Shown: positions 9,901 to 17,959 of the stretch, in pieces | Layout: the number at the start of each line of letters is the position of its first letter | Position numbering within the stretch: position 1 is the stretch's first letter | DNA from: Weissella ceti | GTDB taxonomy: Bacteria; Bacillota; Bacilli; Lactobacillales; Lactobacillaceae | DNA: 64,000 nt | Reading direction: 5' to 3' | NCBI RefSeq assembly: GCF_018394055.1 | Contig: NZ_CP074441.1 | Coordinates: 496,001 to 560,000 of the forward strand | Translations under genes and position numbers: made by a program | Notes under the pieces: generated by a model | Databases searched by the model: none | Told to the model about the DNA's origin: nothing | What the model saw: the letters and a program-made list of their open reading frames with translations, nothing else

Positions 9901-10350
9901 AAGAACGATGTAACTGGTGAAATTATCTGGAATGACTGGACATCAACGCAAGATGGCTTTGATTCAGTGGATTCACCTAAGGTAGACAATATGACACCAA
10001 ACCGTCCAACGGTAGATGGACAAAAGGTTCAACCAGGTGATAAAGATATCTACGAAGAAGTTATCTATGATGTGCAAGTTTCTGAACTTCCTGCACCAAA
10101 AAGTCATGAACGTGACAACAATCGTGGAGACAAGCAAGACAAGCAAGACAAGCAAGACAAGCAAGACAAGCAACGTAAGACTGATAAGTCTAACAAGCAA
10201 AAGACTACGACGAACCAATTGAAGTCAACACAAAAAGAATTGCCAAATACTGGCGAACGCGAAAATGAAACAATTCGTGTAGCGGGTATCATCGGACTAT
10301 CTGCCATGATTGGTATGATGGGGAAGGCGATGACCCGAAAGCGCAAGTAA
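6994..10350 (+). CDS. LPXTG-anchored mucin-binding-type adhesin with six tandem repeats
   Basis: This protein of about 1118 residues is secreted and anchored to the wall by sortase. The N terminus has a KxYKxGKxW signal (FKMYKSGKMW), then a lysine-rich linker to about residue 165, a folded unique region, a MucBP-like segment beginning HYVDEAGKTI, and six 98-residue repeats of Mub B2 type (RxIKYVDKxGKEVAPS...GEIEWNDW). A DKQ linker, LPNTG, a hydrophobic span and RKRK follow. ATG 6994 is preferred over ATG 6988, because the G-rich Shine-Dalgarno (6981-6987) abuts 6988 but sits six bases from 6994. It interrupts the usual dprA-topA neighbourhood. Mucus or glycan binding is inferred from the family. 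Confidence 0.85.
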   Translation: MDHNFKKTRFKMYKSGKMWVVMGATFLGVNVTTTASADVNAASKQQAGNIHKVADAKQDTKSAEKIVHIKPTEQGDKPKADIKKSERKVADKLNDEAVHKVNDKQVHKLAQKSKSTHNESDSKKVTEVAKKNEKIGSKLAKHDNRDKDKHSDHDKNKDKNNQGLTISDADYPQQMDLGKFENKAEYKFQMLMSSDKRRKLILTSNRSADGVIHVYYMVWNGSRWDHKNQYTLEKHRSVSRSNGYYNEFTIHNDDFGGLIQFTDRWSRAFDFGAYDPNQLVNNITFFVPKVIQQRVHYVDEAGKTISEQLIQKGLTGQKYTTPRPKKIEGYDIEEPKNADGTMSQFGKVGAKYERNFHDGTKIVFTQLDEDGTMQADVFDNNDPYNRGQRASHSVIVKKGETARDKYYKFNSWGVQQRNYWLLIVNPYVQQTQDIKYVYKKRTLEKQVHKVKRTVKPVDKQGNQVAPDIVEEVTFEREGIKNNVTGEIEWNDWTSTNDTLGDVKAPKVEGMMPERQVVPGQKITPDMTDFVEHIVYDDKISEVKESKSVERVIKYIDKHGKEVAPSTKEIIEFNRTGTKNDVTGEIEWNDWIASEEGFKSVDSPKVNNMTPSRPKVDGITVKPGDKDIYEEVIYEDNHSEVSESKKVEREIKYVDKHGKEVAPSTKEIIEFNRTGTKNDVTGEIEWNDWIASEEGFKSVDSPKVNNMTPNRPTVDGQKVQPGDKDIKEEVIYEDNHSEVSESKKVEREIKYVDKHGKEVAPSTKEIIEFNRTGTKNDVTGEIEWNDWTSTQDGFDTITSPEVENMTPSRPKVDGITVKPGDKDIKEEVIYEDNHSEVSESKKVEREIKYVDKHGKEVAPSTKEIIEFNRTGTKNDVTGEIKWNDWTSTQDGFDSVDSPKVDNMTPSRPKVDGITVKPGDKDIQEEVIYEDNHSKVSESKKVEREIKYVDKNGKEVAPSTKEIIEFNRTGTKNDVTGEIIWNDWTSTQDGFDSVDSPKVDNMTPNRPTVDGQKVQPGDKDIYEEVIYDVQVSELPAPKSHERDNNRGDKQDKQDKQDKQDKQRKTDKSNKQKTTTNQLKSTQKELPNTGERENETIRVAGIIGLSAMIGMMGKAMTRKRK
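8329..10092 (+). repeat. Six tandem 294-bp repeats in the adhesin gene
   Basis: Six units recur with an exact 294-bp period; the cgccatcaac landmark falls at 8681, 8975, 9269, 9563 and 9857 with a diverged unit at 8387. The first unit is degenerate. The other five are nearly identical in DNA, and two internal cassettes (IASEEGFKSVDSPKV or TSTQDGFDxxxSPxV; SRPKVDGITVKPG or NRPTVDGQKVQPG) are shuffled between units. Confidence 0.95.
10129..10173 (+). repeat. Five copies of a 9-bp repeat encoding DKQ
   Basis: GACAAGCAA is repeated five times without change, encoding (DKQ)5 in the wall-spanning linker just before the LPNTG anchor. Confidence 0.95.
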
Positions 10351-10370
10351 TTTGCCATACATGTGTAAGA

Positions 10371-10410
10371 ACATCTATCGACCGAGAGATTGTGTCGTTA
10401 GATGTTTTTT
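10371..10410 (+). terminator. Terminator after the adhesin gene
   Basis: ACATCTATCGAC pairs with GTCGTTAGATGT around an 11-base loop; six T follow. Confidence 0.85.
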
Positions 10411-10743
10411 CATGTGATACGTTGATTTTAGAGATGTTACAAAGGCATATTGGTTGTTTTTCGTCATTTGTTTAAGGAAGAAAGAATAATATCAGATCTA
10501 TAGTTAATAGCGGGTGGTCGAAACAATGTGTTTTTCAGTTATTTAATAGTAGGAAAATGTCATAAAAAAACAGTTTCTTGTCTGACATTGTGTCAATAAT
10601 GTTGCAAAACATTAGCTAGTCATGCTACATTATTCAATTGAATGGTGTAAAATGAAAAAGCCTAACGTAATAAAAGGCAGATTAACACACAAATTACATC
10701 AATATAATGAATATAAAAAAGACAATTTAAAAGAAAGAGGTAC
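10411..10743. other. Intergenic region upstream of topA
   Basis: No credible gene. A TTGCAA (10602-10607) and TACATT (10626-10631) pair with 18-bp spacing, or TAAAAT at 10648-10653, could be the topA promoter. A 7-bp inverted repeat (AATGTCA / TGACATT, 10556-10589) and the palindrome ATTCAATTGAAT (10632-10643) lie in the same area; no function can be assigned. Confidence 0.4.
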
Positions 10744-10749
10744 GTGCAA

Positions 10750-12942
10750 ATGGCAGAAAAAGTAGCCAAAGAAAAAAAAGCACCCGTAAAACGTGCCGCA
10801 ACAAAAAAGAAAACAACCAAGGGTAAGAATCTGGTTATCGTGGAGTCACCATCTAAGGCAAAAACAATTGAAAAGTACTTGGGAAGTACTTATAAAGTTG
10901 TTGCTAGTGTGGGACACGTTCGTGACTTGCCTAAATCACAAATGGGGGTTGATGTTGAAAATGAATATAACCCAAAGTACATTAATATTCGTGGTAAAGG
11001 TGATCTAATTAAGTCGTTGAAGAAGGAAGCTAAGGCCGCTAAGAAAGTGTACTTGGCATCCGACCCGGACCGTGAAGGAGAAGCCATTGCTTGGCATTTG
11101 TCTCACATCTTAGATTTAGATATTGAATCAGGTGAAAACCGTGTTGTCTTTAACGAAATTACAAAAGATACAGTTAAGGATGCATTTAAGCACCCCCGTT
11201 CAATTGACATGAACTTAGTCGATGCGCAACAAGCACGTCGTATCCTTGATCGACTAGTTGGGTACTCAATTTCTCCTATTCTATGGAAGAAAGTTAAAAA
11301 GGGATTGTCAGCAGGTCGTGTTCAAAGCGTTGCCCTAGGCCTTGTTATTGACCGCGAAAAGGAAATTCAAGCGTTTGAACCAGAAGAATACTGGACATTG
11401 GATTCAGAATTCAAGAAGGCTCGCACGAAGTTCAAGTCAGTATTCTGGGGTGTAGATGGTAAGAAGACAGCACTACCAGATAATGAAACTGTTCAATCTG
11501 TTATGGCTCGTATCGACCGTGAAGCACAATTTGAAATTTCAAAGGTCGAAGCTAAGGAACGTAGTCGTAAGCCACAATTACCTTTTACAACATCTACGAT
11601 GCAACAAACGGCTAACAACCAATTAAACTTCCGTGCGCGTAAGACAATGATGGCTGCGCAACAATTGTATGAAGGAATTAATTTGGGTGGTAAAGATGGT
11701 TCAGTTGGGTTGATTACGTATATGCGTACTGACTCAACACGTCTTTCAGATACAGCTAAGAATGATGCTGCTAAGTTTATCCATGATGAATATGGTGAAG
11801 AATACGCTGCAACAAAGCCAGCAACTGGTAAGTTACAAGAAGGGGCGCAAGATGCCCACGAAGCAATTCGTCCAACTTCTGTATTCCGTACACCTGCTTC
11901 AATTAAGGATAAGTTGACAAATGATCAATTCAAGTTGTACCAATTGATTTGGTCACGTTTTGTGGCTTCACAAATGACACCTGAAATTTTGGATACAATG
12001 GCAGTGACTATTGAACAAAATGGTGTGCAATTCCGTGCTAATGGATCAAAGACTAAGTTTGCTGGGTTCACAAAGGCTTATCCAGCAGCTAAGGAAAAGG
12101 AAAACAAGTTGCCGGACCTACAAGTTGGTGACATGGTGGACCTTGTGCAAACAAGCCCAGAACAACACTTTACTCAACCACCTGCGCGTTATACTGAAGC
12201 CGCGCTAGTTAAGGCGTTGGAAGAAAACGGTGTTGGCCGTCCATCAACATATGCGGCAACTATCGAAACGATTCAAAAGCGTGCCTATGTAAAGATGGAT
12301 GCTAAGAAGTTTGTGCCAACTGAAATTGGTGAACTTGTTCAAGCTACAATGGATGAATACTTCCCAGACATCACAGATGTTGCCTTTACAGCTTCTGTCG
12401 AAGAAAAGTTGGATGATGTTGAAGAAGCCAAGGAGAAATGGGTTGAAGTTGTTGATGAATTCTACAAGCCATTCTCTAAGGAATTAGAAACAGCCGAAGC
12501 TGAAATGGAAAAGGTTGTTCTAAAAGACGTCCTTGCAGATGAAGATTGTGACGTCTGTGGTGCACCTATGTTAATCAAGTTGGGTCGCTATGGTAAGTTC
12601 AAGGCGTGTTCACGTTTCCCAGACTGTCGTCGTACAGAGACTATTGTGACTGAAATTGGTTTGGCATGTCCAAAGTGTAAGGTTGGTCAAATTGTTCAAC
12701 GTAAGACACGTCGCGGTCGTACATTCTATGGATGTTCACGTTACCCAGATTGTGACTTTGTCAGCTGGGATAAGCCGACTGAAAAGACACTTCCTGATGG
12801 AACAACACCTAAGGAAGGTGAAGAAGCTGCAACAGATGCTAAGGATGATGCCAAGGCAACAAAGAAAACAGCTTCAAAGTCTAAGACAACTAAAAAGCCG
12901 GCTGCTAAAACTAAAAAAGCAACTAAGACAACAAAGAAGTAG
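10750..12942 (+). CDS. topA: DNA topoisomerase I
   Basis: This 730-residue type IA topoisomerase relaxes negative supercoils. The TOPRIM domain starts with [18 protein letters not shown] near residue 25 and has the [12 protein letters not shown] metal motif. The catalytic tyrosine is Tyr324 in [10 protein letters not shown]. Two C-terminal zinc modules have Cys pairs (CDVCGAP...FPDC and CPKC...YPDC), and the last 40 residues are a lysine-rich DNA-binding tail. ATG 10750 is nine bases after AGAGG, while the in-frame GTG 10744 is only three bases away. xerC follows within 8 bp. Confidence 0.96.
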   Translation: MAEKVAKEKKAPVKRAATKKKTTKGKNLVIVESPSKAKTIEKYLGSTYKVVASVGHVRDLPKSQMGVDVENEYNPKYINIRGKGDLIKSLKKEAKAAKKVYLASDPDREGEAIAWHLSHILDLDIESGENRVVFNEITKDTVKDAFKHPRSIDMNLVDAQQARRILDRLVGYSISPILWKKVKKGLSAGRVQSVALGLVIDREKEIQAFEPEEYWTLDSEFKKARTKFKSVFWGVDGKKTALPDNETVQSVMARIDREAQFEISKVEAKERSRKPQLPFTTSTMQQTANNQLNFRARKTMMAAQQLYEGINLGGKDGSVGLITYMRTDSTRLSDTAKNDAAKFIHDEYGEEYAATKPATGKLQEGAQDAHEAIRPTSVFRTPASIKDKLTNDQFKLYQLIWSRFVASQMTPEILDTMAVTIEQNGVQFRANGSKTKFAGFTKAYPAAKEKENKLPDLQVGDMVDLVQTSPEQHFTQPPARYTEAALVKALEENGVGRPSTYAATIETIQKRAYVKMDAKKFVPTEIGELVQATMDEYFPDITDVAFTASVEEKLDDVEEAKEKWVEVVDEFYKPFSKELETAEAEMEKVVLKDVLADEDCDVCGAPMLIKLGRYGKFKACSRFPDCRRTETIVTEIGLACPKCKVGQIVQRKTRRGRTFYGCSRYPDCDFVSWDKPTEKTLPDGTTPKEGEEAATDAKDDAKATKKTASKSKTTKKPAAKTKKATKTTKK

Positions 12943-12950
12943 GTTAGATA

Positions 12951-13871
12951 ATGCAAGCGCAAGCGTATATTGATTTGTTTATGGATTATCTACGCGTAGA
13001 ACGTCAATATTCTGAGGATACGCAAGCTGCATATGCCGCCGACTTCAAGCATTTTGTTACTTTCTTAAAAGAAAGTGGTGTGGATGATCAAGTTGACTTA
13101 ATGGCTGTTACAGCGAATGACGTTCGTGTGTATTTATCTTATTTATATGAACAAGGGAATAGTTCAAAGACGATTGCTCGTCGTGTGAGTTCATTGCGTT
13201 CTGGTTATAATTTCTGGGAACGAAATCAATTTATTGAGAGCAATCCCTTTGCTAATGTCCAATTAAAAAAATCAGGTCGTCATTTACCTCGCTATTTCTA
13301 TGCGAAAGAAATGACGAGTTTGTATGAAACATTGCAAGCAGATGCCAGTCCAATTGGACAACGTAATCTTGTAATTGTGGAAATGCTGTATGGAACTGGT
13401 GCACGTGTGTCTGAGATGGCGAATATGCAAATTAAAGACATAGACCAACGTGCCAGAGTTGTGACGATTATTGGTAAGGGGAACAAGACACGTATTGTGC
13501 CTTTTGGTCAATATGCAGCAGATGCCTTAGATATTTATCTAAATGATGGACGTTTAGTATTGATGCAAGCAACCCATGCAGTTCATGATACGTTATTAGT
13601 AAATAAGCGTGGTGAACCAATTACACCAGCGGGAATTGAATACGTGTTAAAAAGTGTCGCTAAAAAATCGGGGTTAACGCAAGATGTGTCAGCCCACATG
13701 TTTAGGCATACGTTTGCAACAGATATGTTGAATAACGGTGCTGATTTACGTACAGTGCAACAATTACTGGGTCATTCAAGTTTGAGCACAACGCAAATCT
13801 ACACACACGTCACAACTGATAGTTTGCAACAAAGTTATCGTAATTTTTTTCCACGTGCGACTGATAAGTAA
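12951..13871 (+). CDS. xerC: Tyrosine recombinase XerC
   Basis: This 306-residue recombinase resolves chromosome dimers at dif together with a partner recombinase. The N-terminal SAM-like core-binding domain covers about residues 1-100. The catalytic set is complete: Arg152 (GARVSE), Lys176 (GKGNK), His249 and Arg252 (HMFRH), His275 (LGHSS) and the nucleophile Tyr284 (TQIYTHV). XerC rather than XerD is chosen because it directly follows topA, its usual place. The trmFO gene often found between topA and xerC, and hslVU downstream, are absent here. Confidence 0.92.
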   Translation: MQAQAYIDLFMDYLRVERQYSEDTQAAYAADFKHFVTFLKESGVDDQVDLMAVTANDVRVYLSYLYEQGNSSKTIARRVSSLRSGYNFWERNQFIESNPFANVQLKKSGRHLPRYFYAKEMTSLYETLQADASPIGQRNLVIVEMLYGTGARVSEMANMQIKDIDQRARVVTIIGKGNKTRIVPFGQYAADALDIYLNDGRLVLMQATHAVHDTLLVNKRGEPITPAGIEYVLKSVAKKSGLTQDVSAHMFRHTFATDMLNNGADLRTVQQLLGHSSLSTTQIYTHVTTDSLQQSYRNFFPRATDK

Positions 13872-13888
13872 TAAGTTGCTACTAAAGA

Positions 13889-13924
13889 GTCTTTAGAAAT
13901 GAATGTTTCTGAAGGCTTTTTTTG
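13889..13924 (+). terminator. Terminator after xerC
   Basis: AGTCTTTAGAAA pairs with TTTCTGAAGGCTTT and runs into T residues. Confidence 0.8.
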
Positions 13925-14187
13925 TTACGTTGATGAACGTGCTCGAAGTAGAACAATCAGTTAATATTTACAATAAGTATCTAATTGATAGTACGATGAG
14001 ATGACCAACTAAGACAAAAGAATGCGAGATATTTAAAACTCTTGATACGTTCAAAAAAATTTATGTATGTGTTGCTGATTTAAGGAATTATATACTGGGT
14101 GTATGATGGGTGGGGAAACTAAATATAATGCTCTAATGTAAATTGCGACGTATTTGGTGCGTGAAAATGTGTGAAGTAGGGTGAGTA
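13925..14187. other. Intergenic region upstream of the DUF1275 gene
   Basis: No gene or stable hairpin was found. The region presumably holds the promoter of the next operon, but no clear -35/-10 pair stands out. The AGGGTGAG just before 14188 is the ribosome binding site. Confidence 0.4.
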
Positions 14188-14793
14188 ATGAAGAAACAAG
14201 AATTGTTTAACATGATTATGGTTACGATGTTTGCAGGGATTATAGATGCAAATATTTTTAACCATAATCAGGCGATGAGTTCACCGCAAACAGGGAATTT
14301 AGTTCAATTGGGATCAGGAATTGCCCATGGGTCCATTGAGACCATCATAAATAGCGGCATGATTTTATTATCATTTATTATTGGTGTTTTTATCATGCAA
14401 AAGTTGAAGAATCATGAAGCTAAGCTGTATATTGGGCTTAATGTATTAGCGTTGTTGGTGATGCAAGCTAACATGGGAAATGCAGTAATGATTGTGGCAT
14501 GTAGTGTCTTACTGGGAGCGCAGTTAGAGATGTACCGGAAAGTGTGGGGTGTTGCAGTAAATAGTACGATTATGACTGGTAATTTGCGAAAGGCTGTGGA
14601 ACCATTTTCCGGGCAGGCGCCATACAATAAATTTAATGCTTACTTGCCTTTAATTGTCATTATCAGTTTCTTGCTAGGGGCAATTATCGGTAGTATAGAA
14701 ATAATAGTATTAAATCTTAGTATTGTTAGCTACAGTATTTTAGTTAATATTGTGATTCAAATCATCACAATGAGAAAGGTGAAGGGACAGTAA
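14188..14793 (+). CDS. DUF1275 (YoaK-like) membrane protein
   Basis: This 201-residue protein has about six hydrophobic spans. The family hallmarks are an early GIIDANIF segment, SSPQTGNLVQLG near residue 32 and a second TGNLRKA near 130. DUF1275 proteins are polytopic inner-membrane proteins without an established function. It is slightly shorter than most relatives. It ends one base before the next gene, so the two are cotranscribed, which links it loosely to 2-hydroxyacid metabolism. Confidence 0.8.
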   Translation: MKKQELFNMIMVTMFAGIIDANIFNHNQAMSSPQTGNLVQLGSGIAHGSIETIINSGMILLSFIIGVFIMQKLKNHEAKLYIGLNVLALLVMQANMGNAVMIVACSVLLGAQLEMYRKVWGVAVNSTIMTGNLRKAVEPFSGQAPYNKFNAYLPLIVIISFLLGAIIGSIEIIVLNLSIVSYSILVNIVIQIITMRKVKGQ

Positions 14794-14794
14794 T

Positions 14795-15730
14795 ATGTAT
14801 AAAGTGGTTGTTACGACAGAACTACCCAAAGAAACGATGCATCGTTTAACAGAACAATCTTTTGAGGTTGTTTATGCTTTAACAAAAGATGTTTTAGAAA
14901 AAGAAATTATTGATACCGATGTGATTATTTCTGCTGTTAATGTTGAATTAGATACTGAACTATTGCAACGTGGTCAAAAATTGAAATTTATTGCTAATAT
15001 TGGGGCAGGATATTCAAACATTAGTACTGAAATTGTTAAAGAAGGTAACGTCAAGGTCGCCAACACACCAACGCATGATGCTATTCAATCAACGGCAGAA
15101 TTGACAGTCTTGCTATTGTTGGCGGTAGTTCGTCAATTAAAAGCAAGTGAGCAAATCGTTGAGCAGAATAACTTTGAAGGTTGGCGTGTGACTGGTTACT
15201 TAGGTGGACACCAAGTCAGTGGAAAAACAGCAACCATTATTGGATTTGGTCGGATTGGGCAAACAGTTGGTCGCTTACTTGCTGCCTTTGACGTTGAGGT
15301 TCAATATGTGGATCCAATCCCTGCTAAAGAAACGCATGCAAAGCGTGTAGACTTAAATACTGGCTTGCAAACAGCGGATTTTGTGATTCTAAATGCTTCA
15401 TTGAATGAAGATAATCATCATATGATTGATGCAGATCAGTTCAAGTTAATGCAAAAGCATGCATATTTAGTTAATGCTGGCCGAGGACCATTAATACATG
15501 AAACCGCCCTTGTTGATGCGTTAGATAAACAAGAAATCGCGGGTGCCGCACTAGATGTACATGAATTTGAACCTGAGTTTACTGTCGCCTTAGAAAATCG
15601 TAGTAATGTTGTTTTGACTCCACATATAGGTAATGACACATATGAAGCACGACTTGAAATGGCTAATAGCGCTTTAAACCAAGTGATTCACTTTATAGAA
15701 GGTGAGTATACGTCAATTGATTTTGTCTAA
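14795..15730 (+). CDS. D-isomer-specific 2-hydroxyacid dehydrogenase
   Basis: This 311-residue NAD(P)-dependent oxidoreductase interconverts 2-keto and 2-hydroxy acids. GFGRIGQTVGR near residue 150 is the dinucleotide-binding loop. VNAGRGPLI near 225 and LDVHEFEPE near 252 are family signatures, and TPHIGNDT near 275 supplies the catalytic His. The GxGxxG is GFGRIG. Glyoxylate, hydroxypyruvate or branched 2-keto acid substrates are all possible; it is not the classical fermentative LdhA, which lacks this spacing. Translation is probably coupled to the upstream membrane protein. Confidence 0.85.
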   Translation: MYKVVVTTELPKETMHRLTEQSFEVVYALTKDVLEKEIIDTDVIISAVNVELDTELLQRGQKLKFIANIGAGYSNISTEIVKEGNVKVANTPTHDAIQSTAELTVLLLLAVVRQLKASEQIVEQNNFEGWRVTGYLGGHQVSGKTATIIGFGRIGQTVGRLLAAFDVEVQYVDPIPAKETHAKRVDLNTGLQTADFVILNASLNEDNHHMIDADQFKLMQKHAYLVNAGRGPLIHETALVDALDKQEIAGAALDVHEFEPEFTVALENRSNVVLTPHIGNDTYEARLEMANSALNQVIHFIEGEYTSIDFV

Positions 15731-15754
15731 TAATTCATAATAGGTACGATGAAA

Positions 15755-15779
15755 AGCATCTCAATCGAGGTGTTTTTTA
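15755..15779 (+). terminator. Terminator after the hydroxyacid dehydrogenase gene
   Basis: A short stem (CATCTC / GAGGTG) with an AATC loop is followed by six T. Confidence 0.7.
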
Positions 15780-16049
15780 TTAATATCAATTTATTGATAA
15801 GGCTATAAATTTTGAGTTAAGTAGTTTTGAAAGATGAGGATTTTTCTGAATGTGTGAATCATCAATTGATGAAAACAAAGGATAAAAATAACTTTTCAAA
15901 TTTTTGAAATTCACAAAGTCGTTAAATGCTGATTTTTCACAAAGTTTTTCAGTTCTTTTTAAGGGTGTTTGGTATATACCGAAGATGTTTTTTGGGTGTT
16001 TTGGTGAAGTTTATGCGATTTTGTTTATACTATTTCAATTAAAATGAAA
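15780..16049. other. AT-rich intergenic region upstream of the antiporter promoter
   Basis: No gene seen. The stretch is rich in T and A tracts (for example TTTTTCACAAAG and TTTTTTGGGTG) that may bend the DNA upstream of the cre-controlled promoter. Confidence 0.4.
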
Positions 16050-16088
16050 TGTAACCGGTTTCTTTTTAGATTGTGAAAATGCTATAAT
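16050..16088 (+). promoter_or_regulatory. cre site and -10 region of the organophosphate antiporter gene
   Basis: TGTAACCGGTTTCT (16050-16063) matches the cre consensus at 13 of 14 positions. A perfect TATAAT is at 16083-16088, and the expected -35 position (16060-16065, TTCTTT) overlaps the cre site, as expected for CcpA repression. Confidence 0.6.
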
Positions 16089-16147
16089 CATACATGTAAT
16101 AAAGTTTGATCGCTTTAAATATATTAATTTTTACAGGGAGTAAGGTT

Positions 16148-17539
16148 ATGGGGATTCGCGAGTTTTTTAATCATCAAGTTAAGCCAAACATTGGGTTAAC
16201 TACTGCAGAAGAGCGTAAGCGTTGGCTAAAAGAATTTTTGAAGACATTCTTTGTTATCTTTATCGTTTATGCAGGAATGTACTTGATTCGAAACAACTTT
16301 AAAGCTGCGGGACCGTTGTTGATTGAACAAAATGGTTTCACGACCACTCAATTAGGGGTGATCGGTGTTGCGTTTTCATTCACTTATGCGATTGGGAAGA
16401 CCCTACTAGGGTACGTAGTGGATGGACGTAATGCGAAGAAGATTATGTCATTCTTGTTGGTACTAGCGGCAATTATTGTTGGTATCATGGGAATTATCTT
16501 GTTTGAAACAAAGCAATACAGTGCTTTCCTAATTATTCTTTGGGGATTGAACGGATTCTTCCAAGCCCCAGGTGGACCAGCTTCATATTCAACGATTTCT
16601 CGTTGGACACCTAACAAGCAACGTGGTCGTTGGCTAGGATTCTGGAACGTGTCTCACAACTTGGGTGGTGCCGTCGCCGGTATGCTAGCTTTGTGGGGAG
16701 CCACAACATTCTTTGATGGAAATGTTGCTGGGATGTTCATTGTGCCCGCAGTGATTGCTGGAGCAATTGGTATCTTTGGAATGTTCTTTGCGAAGGATGA
16801 CCCATCAGAATTGGGTTGGGATGATGCTGAAACAATTTTTGAAGAACCAACAGCGCCTGAAGATGCCGCATCTGAAGGAATGACAAAGGGTGAAATCTTT
16901 AAGAAGTTTGTTGTGCGAAACCCAATGGTTTGGATTCTAGCCACAGCTAATATCTTCGTCTACATTGTTCGTATCGGAATTGACAACTGGGTGCCAGTTT
17001 ACTCATCACAAGTGCTTGGTTTTACAAACAGTCAAGCCGTGCAAACATTGTTCTACTTTGAAATGGGTGCGATTTTAGGTTCCGTTTCATGGGGATTGAT
17101 TTCTGACTTCCTAAAGGGACGTCGTATGGCGACTGCCATGATCTCAGTTGTCTTGGAATTCTTAGCAGTCTACATCTATTCAATTGTGCAAACACCAATG
17201 GCATTGTATGCCGTATTGTTCGTACTAGGTTGGTTGGTCTTTGGTCCACAACTTTTGATTGGAGTTTCAGTTATCGGATTCGTGCCTAAGGCGGCAGCGT
17301 CAGTAACCAACGGAATTGTGGGAACATTCGCTTACTTGTTTGGAGACTCATTGGCAAAGGTTGGATTGGGAATGATCGCCGACCCAACCGGAAGTGGATT
17401 GACTGTTTTGGGACGTACATTCCACGGATGGGGTGATACCTTTACAATCTTCTATGTCGCATTGCTAATTGGTGGTATCTTGATGACCATTGTTGCGTTT
17501 GCCGAAGAAAAGAAGATTCGTGCAACGTCATTAGATTAA
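16148..17539 (+). CDS. Organophosphate:phosphate antiporter (UhpT/GlpT family MFS)
   Basis: This 463-residue twelve-helix carrier belongs to the OPA family, which exchanges sugar phosphates or glycerol-3-phosphate for inorganic phosphate. Seen features are YAGMYLIRNNFKAAGPLL near residue 40, GPASYSTISRWTPNKQRGRWLGFWN near 140-165 with the family arginines, FEMGAILGSVSWGLISD, and FGPQLLIGVSVIGFVPKAAASVTNG near 360. These resemble UhpT more than GlpT. The ATG at 16148 follows AGGGAGTAAGG; an upstream TTG at 16106 lacks a ribosome site. It stands alone with its own cre-controlled promoter and terminator, which suits scavenging of phosphorylated sugars. The substrate is not certain. Confidence 0.82.
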   Translation: MGIREFFNHQVKPNIGLTTAEERKRWLKEFLKTFFVIFIVYAGMYLIRNNFKAAGPLLIEQNGFTTTQLGVIGVAFSFTYAIGKTLLGYVVDGRNAKKIMSFLLVLAAIIVGIMGIILFETKQYSAFLIILWGLNGFFQAPGGPASYSTISRWTPNKQRGRWLGFWNVSHNLGGAVAGMLALWGATTFFDGNVAGMFIVPAVIAGAIGIFGMFFAKDDPSELGWDDAETIFEEPTAPEDAASEGMTKGEIFKKFVVRNPMVWILATANIFVYIVRIGIDNWVPVYSSQVLGFTNSQAVQTLFYFEMGAILGSVSWGLISDFLKGRRMATAMISVVLEFLAVYIYSIVQTPMALYAVLFVLGWLVFGPQLLIGVSVIGFVPKAAASVTNGIVGTFAYLFGDSLAKVGLGMIADPTGSGLTVLGRTFHGWGDTFTIFYVALLIGGILMTIVAFAEEKKIRATSLD

Positions 17540-17576
17540 GTAGTGGAAAAATAGCTTTAAATAATTAACTAACACA

Positions 17577-17615
17577 TAAAAGACGGTTGTTCTATTATAG
17601 AACAATCGTCTTTTT
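17577..17615 (+). terminator. Strong terminator after the antiporter gene
   Basis: A 16-bp stem (AAAGACGGTTGTTCTA / TAGAACAATCGTCTTT) with a 3-base loop and T tail. Confidence 0.93.
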
Positions 17616-17747
17616 GTATATGTAGAAATTTATGACATATTGTATCTGATTAAAATGTGATGCTTTTACAACTTCTGAATCATTTTTTAAATCTTAAAAT
17701 TAGGTTGATGTAAATTAAATAAAAGGATCTATTTGAATTAATGTTTT

Positions 17748-17756
17748 TGTTATAAT
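17748..17756 (+). promoter_or_regulatory. Extended -10 promoter for the araC leader
   Basis: TGTTATAAT is a perfect extended -10. No good -35 is present, which is normal for this promoter type. It predicts a start near 17763. Confidence 0.6.
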
Positions 17757-17762
17757 AAAAGG

Positions 17763-17858
17763 TGTAACTAGCTACGTTTTTTTGTAAATTTAGAAAGTTG
17801 TGTGATATTTCTAAGGCGATGGGACGGAACCAGAAAAGATTGAATCTTTCTGGTTTTT
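17763..17858 (+). ncRNA. Structured leader or small RNA ending in a terminator-like hairpin
   Basis: Two hairpins lie between the extended -10 promoter and the AraC gene. The first is TAGAAA/TTTCTA (17791-17813). The second, strong one pairs AACCAGAAAAGAT with ATCTTTCTGGTT (17828-17855) and ends in five T; GGCG (17815-17818) and CGCC (17859-17863) can close an outer stem around it. About 100 nt separate it from the AraC start codon. It could be an attenuator, a riboswitch expression platform or a small RNA with its own end. It does not match a class I can name. The following bases to 17959 hold only the AGAGGG ribosome site. Confidence 0.45.
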
Positions 17859-17959
17859 GCGCCGAATAAAAAGTGTATGGCGTGATGTTGTACCATGAAA
17901 TGCGCAACGAAATTGTTAGTAGGTGTGGTAGGGAAACATTATAAAGAGGGATACATAAT

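Noticed and set aside
8595-10358. Long open frames on both other strands across the adhesin repeats
   Set aside because: They repeat with the same 294-bp period as the real gene, lack ribosome sites and encode low-complexity Ser/Arg peptides, so they are shadows of the repeat codons.
10652-10765. A 37-codon frame (MKKPNVIKG...) just upstream of and overlapping topA
   Set aside because: No ribosome site; its ATG lies within the likely promoter (TAAAATG) and it overlaps the topA start out of frame.
16106-16147. TTG start giving a longer antiporter N terminus
   Set aside because: No Shine-Dalgarno precedes it, whereas AGGGAGTAAGG precedes ATG 16148, which matches the family start.
17812-17870. 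tRNA-like or T-box leader before the AraC gene
   Set aside because: There is no cloverleaf and no T-box AGGGTGGNACCGCG element; the GGGACGGAACC resemblance is superficial.
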